This document shows, piece after piece, positions 44,407 through 55,346 of a stretch of DNA of 64,000 nt; positions within the stretch are counted from its first letter, which is position 1; every line of letters starts with the position of its first letter. The DNA comes from Rhodamnia argentea (taxonomy: Eukaryota > Streptophyta > Magnoliopsida > Myrtales > Myrtaceae): positions 23,318,934 through 23,382,933 of the forward strand of contig NC_063151.1 in NCBI RefSeq assembly GCF_020921035.1. Reading direction: 5' to 3'. The notes below the pieces were generated by a model. The model saw nothing but the letters and a program-made list of their open reading frames with translations. It made no database searches and was not told where the DNA came from. Position numbers and translations under genes: made by a program.

Positions 44407-44709
44407 CTAGCGTTCCATCCTAGTCACGACCTCATCAAAGTTCCAGTCCCTCACAATATCCCTTCTAACGGCATGACTCCGTACAAGCCGTGGTGCACCA
44501 GTAATTCCAGCAGGCATATTTGGCTGAGGTGTCACTTTGGATGTCGATATGGCAGATCTTGTTGGAGGCAAAGGAAGAGATGGTTTCATGGTCAAGCAGT
44601 TGGCGATTGCAGAGCACCTTCCATCGTTTTCTGAACTAGAAACAGAGTAACTCCTAAAAGAATGAGACGGACTTTCAGAACTATGGCACACAAGGCATGC
44701 CAGACTCAT
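44407..44709 (-). CDS. Unrecognised 100-residue plant protein
   Basis: The minus-strand frame from ATG 44709 gives 100 residues: MSLACLVCHSSESPSHSFRS at the start, a Ser-rich stretch (YSVSSSENDGRCSAIANCL), a Pro/Thr-rich middle, and a basic-acidic end LVRSHAVRRDIVRDWNFDEV followed by VTRMER. The mixed Cys/Ser N-terminus and charged C-terminus look like selected protein sequence rather than a random frame. The exon begins at 44736 after a good acceptor (TTTTTACAG), so the start codon lies 27 nt into the exon and the 5'UTR is spliced. A strong donor on the same strand at 47,536 may be its partner. I do not recognise the family. There is no signal peptide, membrane helix or enzyme motif. Other exons upstream cannot be excluded. 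Confidence 0.6.
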   Translation of the reverse strand: MSLACLVCHSSESPSHSFRSYSVSSSENDGRCSAIANCLTMKPSLPLPPTRSAISTSKVTPQPNMPAGITGAPRLVRSHAVRRDIVRDWNFDEVVTRMER

Positions 44710-44736
44710 ACTTGGAAGTTGCAGCAGTAGCAAAAC

Positions 44737-44853
44737 CTGTAAAAATTACTGCTGAAGTTGTAAAAAGTCAAGATAAAGAATACACCAATAAAAGATTCGT
44801 GTACATATAACAGACAGACGAAAATCACTCTTTTGCACACAGAAACACACATG

Positions 44854-44886
<33 letters not shown>

Positions 44887-47536
44887 CACAGAAAATGAAA
44901 GGCTAACAAGCAGATATTCATAGGATCCAAGATGTTCAAAAGTTGAGACATTATGATTAGGAGCAAGAAGAGGCTAGAATATAATGGAAGACTACAAGCA
45001 GATGTTTGTAGAAGATGAAACATCAAAAGATTAAGACATTAAGCTTAGAAGAAGCAAAAGCTTCTCTTCATATCCTACGACCGATATTTGGAGTTCATCT
45101 TATCATGTCTTGCGTAAATAGGTTAAATTCCCGCTTAGTTGCAATGCCTATTAAAGAAGTCACATTGAGCATCGTTAATACTGGTCCTCTACCTCATTTA
45201 GACAGTTATGAATGTCTTCGTTGATTTCATGCAAAAAATTTAATGATTAACCCCTTGGTCACTGAAGAGTCTTATTTGGTCTAAGCAAAAGTTGAAGATC
45301 CAAGAACTGCAACATGTACTTCTTATTTAGTTCTTCTTAAACGCAACTTAAGAACAAAAAAATTCCACTCACTTGAAAAAGCTAACTCAACTAAATAGAC
45401 TTCCTCATGTACTGCCATGCTGACCATGATCTAATCAACATATAAAATACAAGATGAGAATCTGGAACCTGAGGCAGAACAACATCACAAACTATGCACA
45501 CATGAGGGAATTAATTTAGAGATCATACAGTCCAATGACATTGCTGTGATGCAGAGAAAAATCCTTAAACATAAGGAAGCTTTCGGGGTGAGAGTAAAGA
45601 TTTTTAACTTTTACTCCTCAAAATCACCTTACTCCTTCTCAGATGCCTTTAGGCAACCGTTTCCAAAAACTTTGATGAACTCTCAGATTTGATCCATCAA
45701 ATATTTACCCCCTACTGTCCAATGGTGTTCACAGCCAGAAACAGTACCTCCAGATCTTAGTTCTATCCAATAGAATGTCCAACGTGGGAATGCAAATTCA
45801 TACATGTAACAGCCCCACCCAAATAGCAAACCCAGACCCTGAGGATTAGACAACTCAAGCATCAAACGTAAGGATGACAAGAAGAACTGAAATGGACAAG
45901 GCAAACAGCCCTATGATTTCTCCGGCCAAAAAAGAAGAAAAACAGCCCTATGATTTTAATTAGCTGACAGAACTGGAAACCTTGATTATCTCGAAGAGGA
46001 ATTCTACAATAAGACTACTTTCCTCAATAGGCTAGATAAGTAGTACTTCATCAATGAAATGCTCATTGCACTCCACAAAATATTGCATCCCAAGCAAGGG
46101 AGAATTAATAAGAACCAACTATATGAAGAGTTCATTGCCAGTACAAACAAATTCTCACAGAGGTTACACAACTAACATCAACTTATCCAAACAGCGCCAG
46201 CATCCCATGTTTTTATCTTTTGTTTGTTGCTTGACAGAGATGTTCAATCACAAACACAACCTGGTAAAGTTTCAACATTTGAGTTATCAAAAAGAAGGCC
46301 CCGTGGGCTGTTGGTTGTCCATGCCCCTTCAACTTCTTCTAACTTTTGCTTTTGCCTGTGGGAAGATTGTTTGACGGGAACTAAAACTGAAAAGTTGGAA
46401 ACCTCTAAAAGTCAGTGTAGTTTTGAGTTGAGCTTCTGATCATGGGCGAAAACAAAACGGGGGGGCACATGTCAATATTACTCCCATAGTATTAGACACA
46501 TTACATTTTGGTGATATCATCTGTTTACACATGAACACATTATGTGCATAAAAGCCAATTCAAACACTCTAATATTCGGCACAAACCTCAGTTCCCTAAA
46601 AGCTTAAGCACCATAAAGCCAAAAGAAAGCCAGCCAAGCAAAAGCTACAAACACTGTCCCATTCCGATGGGCGTAAGCAAACATATCCGTCATTTTATGG
46701 CTTGAGATTCAGACTAGTGCTTTCCAAATCGTGGATATCCAAAATGATTTGTGTAATGCACGGGGAAATTCGCGCAATCTGAAAAACGTCTTGGGAGAAC
46801 TCACTACTACAAACTGGTCATTAGGATAAGAGCGCAAGATCTTCTCCATGCACTCAAGGATTCGACCCTAATGTAATCGTCTTCCCACTTTCGAAGCCCA
46901 CCAGTAATTCTAATGCAGTTTAAGGTAGCCCTTCCTAAGATAGATGCGTTTCAAGGTGGCTGCCCAACCATAAGTCCTCCCTTGAAATTCACCGGTGTCT
47001 TACCCTTTTACACAAGCTCAAAATTACAGGTGTCTAGGTCTATCCTCCTAAGTATGTCGGCATTGCCATCTAACCCTCTACGTATCCTTTTTCCAGAGTC
47101 AGCTGGGAGCAGAAATGGCCTCTCACACCATTTAAATATTTTGTCCACATCTTTAGCAAGTTTACGGACTGAGATAATCAGAGAGTAGCATGACGGCGTC
47201 CACTATCTCCGGTGCAAATCAAGAACACGTCCTGTGAACAACCGTAGTGCCCTATGATGCTTGTTATCAGCATCCCGACAACACGGAAACAACACAACAT
47301 CGACCCTGAACAGAACCTTGGAATCCCAACATTTACCATTAACAGAAAAAAAAAAAAAAAAACCGAAACCTTCGACGATAATCCAATCCGACATGGAAAC
47401 GACAGCATTGCACGAAGCCATGCTGAAATTCCAATCCCAATTTCGGGAAGATCGAAACCCCAACAGGGGAGTAATCTGGGAAACAAAGAACCGGAGGCTG
47501 AGATCTGAGCGGCGGGGGAAGGGGGGGAGTACTTAC
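44737..47536 (-). other. Probable 5'UTR intron of the 100-aa gene
   Basis: On the minus strand it starts with GTAAGTACT (donor at 47536-47531) and ends with TTTTTACAG (acceptor at 44740-44737). Between them I see only short unsupported frames, the GA microsatellite and an A-run near 47345-47361. Whether it is one intron or several with small untranslated exons cannot be told from sequence alone. Confidence 0.4.
44866..44886. repeat. (GA)n microsatellite
   Basis: About ten GA units in the probable 5'UTR intron of the 100-aa gene. Confidence 0.85.
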
Positions 47537-47690
47537 GCTCGCGATCCTCAATTCGATAGCGGCGCGACTTCGACTGAGCGGATGACGATTGGGGTCAGTT
47601 GCTCGGATTCACGCGTCGTTGGAAGAGGATCTGCGGAAGTGAGCTCTCTGAACTGAACCTCCGCAATTATCGAATCTAGTAATTACAGGA
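47537..47690 (-). other. Probable first, untranslated exon of the 100-aa gene
   Basis: A GC-rich minus-strand segment that ends at the donor GAGC|GTAAGT (47537/47536). Its 5' limit is a guess. The mid-part holds no long frame leading into the coding exon. It is followed upstream by a (GA)n tract at 47772-47790 that may belong to the promoter. Confidence 0.4.
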
Positions 47691-48009
47691 ACGAGTGGGA
47701 GAATATTTCAATTCCACTTTTTTCCCAAAAAAAGAAAAGAAAAACTTTCTGTTTTTGGGGTCGAAAAATAAAGAGAGAGAGAGAGAGAGATGATTCTCTG
47801 AGCGCGGAACAGGGGAAAGGAGAAAGAGTTCCACGTACGGCGGTGAGGGATTGGTCGTACTGCTGGCCAATCATGTCTTGCCACGTCAATTGCCCGCAAA
47901 TTGTAGCGCCTTAATGATAAATGATGATAATAATGACTAGATTTCACGCACGCCCTTATTTTTCCTACCATGTGAATTTCCTCGATAACGCTGACGACAA
48001 GACTTCCTA

Positions 48010-48190
48010 CGTTTCACTAAAAATAAATAATTTAAAAATATATATATTTTTAAAAACTTTGATTGCGGGCATCACTTCTAAAAATGAATATCGGTAATGA
48101 ACATATTTTTTTATTAGTTAATTATTTTAAATAATACAAGCGATTATCTTTTGAATTTTTTTTTTCAAGTTATTAATTTTTCATGAAACG
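48010..48190. mobile_element. MITE of about 180 bp
   Basis: The left end CGTTTCACTAAAAATAAATA and the reverse-complemented right end CGTTTCATGAAAAATTAATA form a clear TIR of about 25 bp around AT-rich non-coding DNA. Confidence 0.75.
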
Positions 48191-48849
48191 CACGGAGCCC
48201 ACATAAATATTTTTCAATTCCTTTTATAATTAAAGAAAAAGGAAATCGAAGAACGAAAAATTTTCATAAACTATCCCTAAAATATCCTTAGGCCACTAAA
48301 CAAACCTACCGTATCCTAGAGGTCTAAATATTTTCTCAACCTTCAGTTCAATTGTCTTATAAAGATCATTGAGTTCCCAAAATCCCATTTATAATCTTCA
48401 TGAGTCGTCATTTCAAAGTGCAACGAAAACCTCAAAGCTCTATGCTAAGAGTAAAATGTCAATCTACATAGCTATACACGAAACCCATTCGACTTTTCAT
48501 GCGAAATTTTATTAGGCTGACAAATTTGATTAACGCAATTATGATAGGACACTCTCTCGATATTGTGACTATTTTTCATTAAACTAAAGAGTCGATGTGA
48601 GCAACTGTTGTGTGTGACCCTCTATTTCAAATCAAATTCTATGTTTTAGTTATTTTATTTCTCATGATCGTCATTTGTCACACAAACAATTTAATTGCCA
48701 TTTTAATAAGATTAATGCAAGTATAAGTCCAAGGCACATATCGAAGCCCTAGCTCTTAGTCGAGGGGCTGAAGCTCGTGTAGGAGAGAGAAAGTGAAGTG
48801 TTCGAGTTAGAAATTTGACTATTTGAAAGGGTTCAAAGAGGAAAAGAAA
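48191..48849. other. Spacer, nothing recognised
   Basis: AT-rich, no long frames and no recognisable repeat ends. Confidence 0.4.
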
Positions 48850-49370
48850 CGTGTTAAAAAAGTCATAAATATATTGCGTTAGCACCAATTAAGTCATAAT
48901 TTTTTTTTCTTGTGCCAATTCAGCACAAAACCTTTGCAATGGTACCAATTAAGTCTTAAACCTTTTATTGATGCCAATTTAGTCATAAACCTTTTGTATT
49001 AGCACCAATTTAGTCATAAATCTTTGTGTATTTATGTCAATTGGGTCAATTTGATCAATTTTGATATAAAATCGCTGCGTGGATGTAAATTATCATATGT
49101 GGCACGAATGGTGCTAATGTGAATTTTTTTGAATATTTTTTGATTTTTTTGACCGGACCAAGGTGGGTCCCGCCATCTACCCCTATCCGGTCCCGGCCTC
49201 GACCGATGGTTGCGGCCCTCGATCGGACCCGGGAGAGGGCCTTGACCCTCTCCTAGCTTAAGCGAGGGCAAGACCCTCTCCTGCCGATTGGTGGGGTCGC
49301 CGACCCTCACCGAGGCACCGGCGACCTTGACGGCCACGCTGCCGCCTCACCTATGGCGGGGGGCGGCCAC
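48850..49370. mobile_element. Long-TIR element, copy D, left arm and GC-rich core
   Basis: The left arm has the family units (AGTCATAAATATATTG, TGGTACCAATTAAGTC, TATTTATGTCAATTGGGTC). The core at about 49,150-49,370 is GC-rich, with GACCGGACCAAGG, GGAGAGGGCCTTGACCCTC and GCGAGGGCAAGACCCTC. The expected right arm is absent, so the copy is truncated or was replaced after about 49,370. Confidence 0.65.
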
Positions 49371-49910
49371 CTCCCACTTGTGTTCTCTTTTTTAAAATAT
49401 ATATATATTAAAAAATAGAAAAGGGAAAAATAAAATAAAACAATAAATTATCAAAATGCCCTTAACTAAAGTAACTCATGCTCTTTTTTTAGACTAATAT
49501 AGTCATTTTGAGCCTCTTTTTAAAATAATGTGCACTTCAGGCCCCTTTTTTTTAAAAAATGATAGCACTTTGGACTCTTATTTGAAACAAGGTTTATTTC
49601 AGGCCATTATTTGAGAAAATTAGAGTACTTGGAACATTTTTTTGAAATTTTCCTTTTTTTCAATTGAATGAGAACCCGCTTCCACATTAAATTCATATCT
49701 GCAGTCACCCTCCAAACAAACACACCTTGCATAACAAGTAGGGGTGATCGATTCTCGATCCGACTCGGTTCTCCTAAAAAATCAAAAATGGGACCGGTGG
49801 TCTCGGTTATCAAATTTTCAGAATCGAGAACCGGACCACCGGTCTTGTCACGCTCCGATCTCCGGGCCCGCAACAACCCTACCAAATCGCCTCGGGTAAA
49901 AAAGGATGAT
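49371..49910. other. Spacer with a GGACCGGTGG-type dispersed repeat
   Basis: About 49,738-49,870 contains CCGATTC, GGACCGGTGGTCTCGG and GAGAACCGGACCACCGGTC. The same signature occurs at 55,590-55,735 (GGACCACCGGTCTCGGTTTG). The left edge AGGGGTGATCGATTC resembles the reverse complement of the other copy's right edge (AGGGGCGAGCAAATC), which suggests a TIR-bearing family, probably hAT-like. Not resolved further. Confidence 0.4.
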
Positions 49911-51059
49911 GTCACGGGCACATTCATCGACTCATAAATTTTATCTTTTATTAACGCATGCGGAACATGTAATTTTCCTAAACAATAAATTAAAGGCGGG
50001 GATAGAACAGTAGGAAGTTAAATCAATCAACATCAACCAAAGATTACTTTTATTTAATTATCTTATTAACCCCGGTAAAATACATATGCACAAGCCCCAC
50101 CTCTGGGCCACTTTCTACAATTCTCACAAAAATACCAGTTTAAGGTTGGGGTTTAACACTACTTCATACTACTAAAAAAGAAGCTACGCTCACTTTCAGT
50201 TTTCCATAGCTAAGGCCTAAAAAATTATTAACAACAACGAGGATGAGATATATAAAATCTCCATGAGTCAACGCCTAAGTCCGAGTAGGACACTAACTCG
50301 CTCAAGGCATCATAAACATGTAAGATAATATCGATGGCGGATCAATAGCGTGCAACTCACGCCACGCTATAACTACTACATGAACAAGTACAATATCACA
50401 ATGAATCCTCAATCACATGCGAACTTACCACGCCTTAATCCACAAGACGAACAGTTCATAAGTATACATGTAATCGTTTGCATATAGTCAAGGCAAATAA
50501 CTAGAACACTCATCACAACTTGTATATGCAATGCACCACACGTATTCCAGTTATTAGAGGCCATTAGGCCTAACACACTAGTCAATTGGTGCTCTTCTAG
50601 CATAACCATACATTGTTCCATTCTTTCGACGACGGTGACTATTAAGTCGTGTGATTCCGATCATCACAGCACGGCTAACGGACATTCCTATAAAGAGCGT
50701 CGGTCCTTCATAAGCTGCGATCGACATCCGATTAGTCCGACGCCATGAATTGTCCCGCATTCAATAAGTCGTGTGGTTCCGATCGTCACGGCATGAGCTT
50801 ATTGGGTTAACCCTCATGTGACTACACAAGCACGCCAAACAATCAAATCAATTTATATCTTCGCATTTAATTCAATGCACATACACAAACAGTTGTGCTC
50901 AAAACTTAGCTCAAAGCTGTTTTAATGCTTAAAATTCAGTCCACATGTGGTCACACAAATACAATTGTCATCCACAAGATTTTACATCTATAAACGAGGT
51001 GATTAATTACATCAATCTAGACAAACAATAGCCAATATATAATCACCCAATAATAATAA

Positions 51060-51098
51060 TATAGTAATCACTCAATAATAATAATAATAATAATAACA
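51060..51098. repeat. (AAT)n microsatellite
   Basis: A run of AAT/ATA triplets with a second short run about 25 bp earlier. Confidence 0.85.
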
Positions 51099-54096
51099 AT
51101 CGTGCAGTAATGATTAATTGACGATAATTAATTAACCAGAATATATTTAATTAATCCGACTTGATTAATTAATCCGGATTCCGATTAATAATGCCAAAAT
51201 ATACAACGAGCTCGTTTTCGGATAATTAATTCGATCACGATTTAAATAAATATATCCGACACCAATCAATTATTTCGATTGACAATTAATAATAATTAAT
51301 CTAATCCTTAAATGTAGTTAACACCATATTCAAAGTTTATGGGTTAACTCATAAACTTTGACGGTTGGTGTCGAGTCAAGCACGACAGTGACGTGAATTT
51401 GGATTCAAATCCACGTTCAAGGTCAAGTTCAAGCCTGCAGTAACAACGGTACTCGCACGTCGGGTTCTTGAATTGGCGTGGCGTTAACAATTCGAGCATT
51501 GGATCAACACGTCTTTGGGCTGGATTGCATTGGAGGCTCGCGGGTTGGCGTCCAAGGTCAAGTTTTGGGATTACGGGTTGGGATTTCGGATCTCGTACGG
51601 AGCTCACAGCTCACGAGCAGCGGCTGGAGCCTCGGTTAGGCGAGACCTGGCTTTGGGTGCAGGAGGCCAAAGGAAAAACGGTATCATGGACCGAAGCTTG
51701 CCTGGATGATGGCAAGACGAGGGAACGGAGGAGGGGCTGTGGGTTCGGATCTGAGGTGGTTACGGGGCCGACGGTTTGGCTCGTGGGTTGCGAAGGGCGG
51801 CCATTGAGCTAGCTGGGTTGGTTCGGATGGGCGTCGGGGGTGTTCGGCAGGCTCGGGACTGCAGGCTCGCGAGTCCAACTCGGCTGACGACGCGACAATG
51901 GGTCGCGGGCGCGGCTGTACAACGGCGGTCGGGTGACGGAGGCGGAGATGGAGACGTCGAGGCTCGGGTCGTGGCTAACCACAAAGGGTGCGACGGCGTC
52001 GGGATGAAGTGGCTGGCGACGAGCGAAGTGGACGGCTGCAGTGGGTCTCTTAGCCGTTTGGAGTCGCGGGTTCTCGGCTGGTCTCGAGCGGCTCACGGCC
52101 CTGGGATCTCACTAATCCGATGTCGGGGTTCGCGGTGGCCGACGCGGCGTGAACCAGCAGCTGAAACCAGGTGACGCTCGGACGGCGCAATGACAGGCGG
52201 AGGCGGAGTGGCGGTCGGTGGTGTGCAGGGGGGGGGGTCGCGCTAGTAGCAGCAAGGGAAAAACGAAGCAGAAGATGAAGGTTGAACATGAAGAAGACGA
52301 AGACAGAAGGAAGAGATGAAAAGGGGTGGGGTCACGTTCTTGGGGGGTTTTGAGAGAGAAAGAGGGAGAGAGAGAAAAGAAAAGAAACTTGGGGAGGGGG
52401 GTTTGACTGCGTGCAGAGAGAGAAGATATAAAGGAGTGCTGAGAACAGTAAACAATTTTTTTATTTTGCCGTTATTGTCCTCAAATATCTTTTATGATTC
52501 CAAGTTTGCCCCTTCCAATAGAAACCCTAGATCTGCAATATCTTTACTTTACCAGATCCGAAGTTGTCGTCGTCCTCATCTCTTCTTCGTGTCGCTTCTG
52601 TCCTCACTCCATCGCTCGCTCTCCGTCTGAAAATCCTTCCGATCCTCCAAATTTCGCCTGCATTTCTGGTGAGTTTCGTCGTGGACGCTTCGAACGATTC
52701 TTCATCATGCTTCGTTTTCTCTCGCATTTTTGGAGAATTGAGTAGATCTGGTAGTTAGGCTTCGTTTTCTACCCTCTGCTTCTCGTCGCTTAGAGCGAGA
52801 CTGAGAAGACTAGTCGGTGCTCCAACCCCACCTCCCCCCACAAGCTCTTCACACTTGCCCTACACACCTTCCGTTTGCCCTTCACATTGAATCGCCGATC
52901 GTGTCCCACAATCTACAGGCGGCTTCGTCCTACTCCAACTTCTCGTAAGCACCGTTTCGAACTTTCATTGGAAGTATCTATTAGTGGATTTGAATTGTTT
53001 GTACAGTAGGTTTAATTTCTTGTTCATTTCGTTCCTGTTAGTGTTGATTTCGATGTCTATTTCAGTTTCGACAAATTGGGATTTCCCTTTTTTAACTAAT
53101 CGTGCATTGATTGTATTAGCATATTAGTTGTGGATGTTGAATTGCTTTTTTTTTTAGGTGTTTGCTCTGCAATTTTTTTTTTGTTTGCGATTTTTTTTTG
53201 CTTTGAGTTTTAGATTTCGATTTAGAGTTAGCGGTTCGTTTACAATCAGTTCGAGTTGATAATGGGAAAGAAAGCGAAGAAGAAGCCTCTGTTCCTCACT
53301 GTCCCCCTAAAAAAAATAAATGGACAAATAGAAGTCCCCTCATGCATAAACTGAATGCTTCACTACTGAGATATCTTGCAAGATTAGAACGATATCTTGC
53401 AAGGTTTTGGGAATTGAACAATAATAATGAGTACTGCTTCCTCGTTTTGGATGTTGTTGATCATGCAAAGGGCCGGCATGTAGTTTCTATTTCTAGCATT
53501 AAGTAAACAAATGCCTATGTGTGACTAATGATCGACTCCCCACAGTTACTCTTCCTCTGTTCATATTGAGCATGTCCCCGAGAAGCCTACAGGAGATGTG
53601 TGAACTGTTTAGAGATATCCGAGTTGGTTGTGATCATATAAAGCTACTTCTTTGAAGGTAGCAATTGTTAGGATCAATGTCTATGGCTCTTGCTTTGTGG
53701 TTTGGTGGTGAATTGGTGGAAAATCCTTTGAAGTAGTTGCGAATTTGCTATCGGGGGTTGATTTTATCTCTGTTTCCAGCGTCATTAAGGGACTTTAGAT
53801 TTGAAGTTCTTTACTTTGGGTACAAAAATGGAGAACACTGTGTCGTGAGGTTTAGGTTCATTGACCAATGCGGCAAATACTTGTTGGACCTGATTTGAGG
53901 TAAAATTTTCCTTTTATCAAGGTCCTCATGTAAGCAGCTTGCTGTAGCTTTAGTTTTAGCCCTTGAGCTGGATTTTGCAGTATCCTGTTTCACAATTTAA
54001 GTGGAAGAACCAGATCCTCGATCTTCTTGTGGTGTGATATTTTAAAGAGAAGGCAATATCTCTTTCTTTGTTGATGCCTTGCCCCTTGCATTGTAG

Positions 54097-54349
54097 GTGA
54101 TTGATGTTCTGCACCATGGAACACCCAATTTTTCCAAGGTAACCACAGTTTGGAAGTTACAAACTTCAGTGTTGTTATAGGTTCTTTTTGCCTGTTTGAT
54201 TGTTTTATTTCACAATTAATTTTACTTAAAGCTGTTGGTTTGCAACCTTGTGTTTTGTTTTTTTATTTTTTTAATCTCAGGCCAAGCCTAAGGAGAAGCT
54301 TGGAAGGATGTACGACGTGAAGGATCCCAACTCAATGATACACATTTTG
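54097..54349 (+). pseudogene. RPS24: 40S ribosomal protein S24 fragment with retained intron
   Basis: Two exon-like pieces. 54097-54138 reads VIDVLHHGTPNFSK between a TTGTAG acceptor and an AAG|GTAACC donor. From 54281, after CTCAG, comes AKPKEKLGRMYDVKDPNS. Plant eS24 has VIDVLHPGRANVSK followed by AELKEKLARMYDVKDPNT (recalled). The homology stops at about 54,340, and the first exon and the C-terminal half are missing. Keeping the intron in place shows it was copied at the DNA level, not by retroposition. Confidence 0.85.
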
Positions 54350-54354
54350 CAAGA

Positions 54355-54504
54355 GCTAATTTGGATCTTGATTATGGATATTTAGTTAACCTTAATGATG
54401 TAAATGAGGGGACTAGTGCTTCAAATGGTAATTTATCTTTTGACATGGAACGATTACGTGATCGAATAGCCATGAGTTTAGTAAATATTTTAGAATGCTT
54501 GTAA
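54355..54504 (+). pseudogene. Short transposase-like C-terminal tail (PIF/Harbinger?)
   Basis: The frame gives ANLDLDYGYLVNLNDVNEG, then FDMERLRDRIAMSLVNI and a stop. The RLRDRIAMSL ending is reminiscent of the C-termini of plant PIF/Harbinger proteins. The next 200 bases hold a transposon-like end. The match is from memory of a pattern and is weak. Confidence 0.35.
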
Positions 54505-54739
54505 TTTTCAATAATAATGTAAATCTTGTATCGGTGCATATGTGACTATGTTTATTATAATGAAAGTACTCTTTTTAATTGCGAAAGAAGTCCACTTTGA
54601 TATGATTTTTTTATTTATAAATTTGTTCGTACGTTTGTATCACATTATTCTCAATGCAAACATGCAATAGTGACAATCATTGTTTCCTTTTTTCAATTTT
54701 ATACAAATTAAAATAAAAAAATCTTAATAGGTTACATTA

Positions 54740-54917
54740 AATGACTTTTCAAATATATATTTACCAAATAGCATTTTCCCAAAAGCCTTTCTCAAGGCAT
54801 TTTTCAATTATAGTTTACCAAACAGCTTTTGCATTTCATCAAATCCCTTCAGACCAAAGACGTTTGCATTTTGCTAAAGGCTTTTCCCAAAAGTCTTTCC
54901 AAACGCAGCCAAAGTCA
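54740..54917 (-). mobile_element. Terminal region of a PIF/Harbinger-like element
   Basis: On the minus strand the segment begins GGCTGCGTTTGGAAAGACTT and is packed with repeated TTTGGGAAAAGCC, GCAAAATGC and TTTGGTAAAC motifs, typical of the TIR and subterminal region of plant PIF/Harbinger elements. The partner end was not found within the mosaic. Confidence 0.5.
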
Positions 54918-55346
54918 CGTGGGGAGGGGAAAACTTGGAGAAGTGGGGATGGTGATGTCAGCAATGGCATCAGCAGAAAAAGTTGGGGAGGAATGAGGTG
55001 ACGTGGGAGAGCCGGTGGAGATTAATAGGGCCCACAACAATTCAAAATTTTATTTTATAAGAATAAAGACCCAAGGGCATTTTAGTAAATTGACAAAATG
55101 GGTACTAATAGTCATTTGGCTCAACCGACTGGGCAAAAATGATGTTTTCACATTTAGAATTCGAACAAAGCTAAATTTGCGTGCGACGATTCTCGGTAAA
55201 ACGAGTCAAAGTTTGACGATTCAAACTTAACTTTTTCGGGACAAACGCCTCGAATAGCCAATCATCGACTACTAAACCATCAAGATCAAAATTTTATTTT
55301 TCACGTTGGATTTTATAATTTTTCCTATGGATATTGAAATTCCAGG

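Larger units (their letters stand above)
52440..54917 (+). other. Mosaic insert: promoter-like DNA, S24 fragment, transposon end
   Basis: Begins in a segment that resembles the 5' end of a ribosomal protein gene, with AAACCCTA (a telo box, 52522-52529) and a pyrimidine-rich leader to about 52,670. Introns-like T-rich DNA follows. A short frame at 53,262 (MGKKAKKKPLFLTV) has no known parent. The ribosomal S24 relic is at 54,097-54,340, then a short transposase-like tail and a TIR-like end at about 54,740-54,917. It is a patchwork rather than a working gene. Confidence 0.5.
49911..55346 (-). mobile_element. Probable long minus-strand LTR (solo or non-autonomous), interrupted
   Basis: Read on the minus strand, the interval starts TGACATCCTGGAATTTC at about 55,346 and ends CCCGTGACA at about 49,912, a TG...CA border. 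The first 430 bases (55,346 to about 54,918) read as a U3 region. A TATA-like CTCCTTTATATC lies at about 52,426-52,437, followed by a CT-rich leader and about 2.5 kb of non-coding R/U5-like DNA. No gag or pol is seen. A mosaic block (about 52,440-54,917) separates the two parts. The flanks do not give a clear 5-bp target-site duplication. The call rests on overall form and on a family resemblance to long plant gypsy LTRs, which is an impression. Confidence 0.4.
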
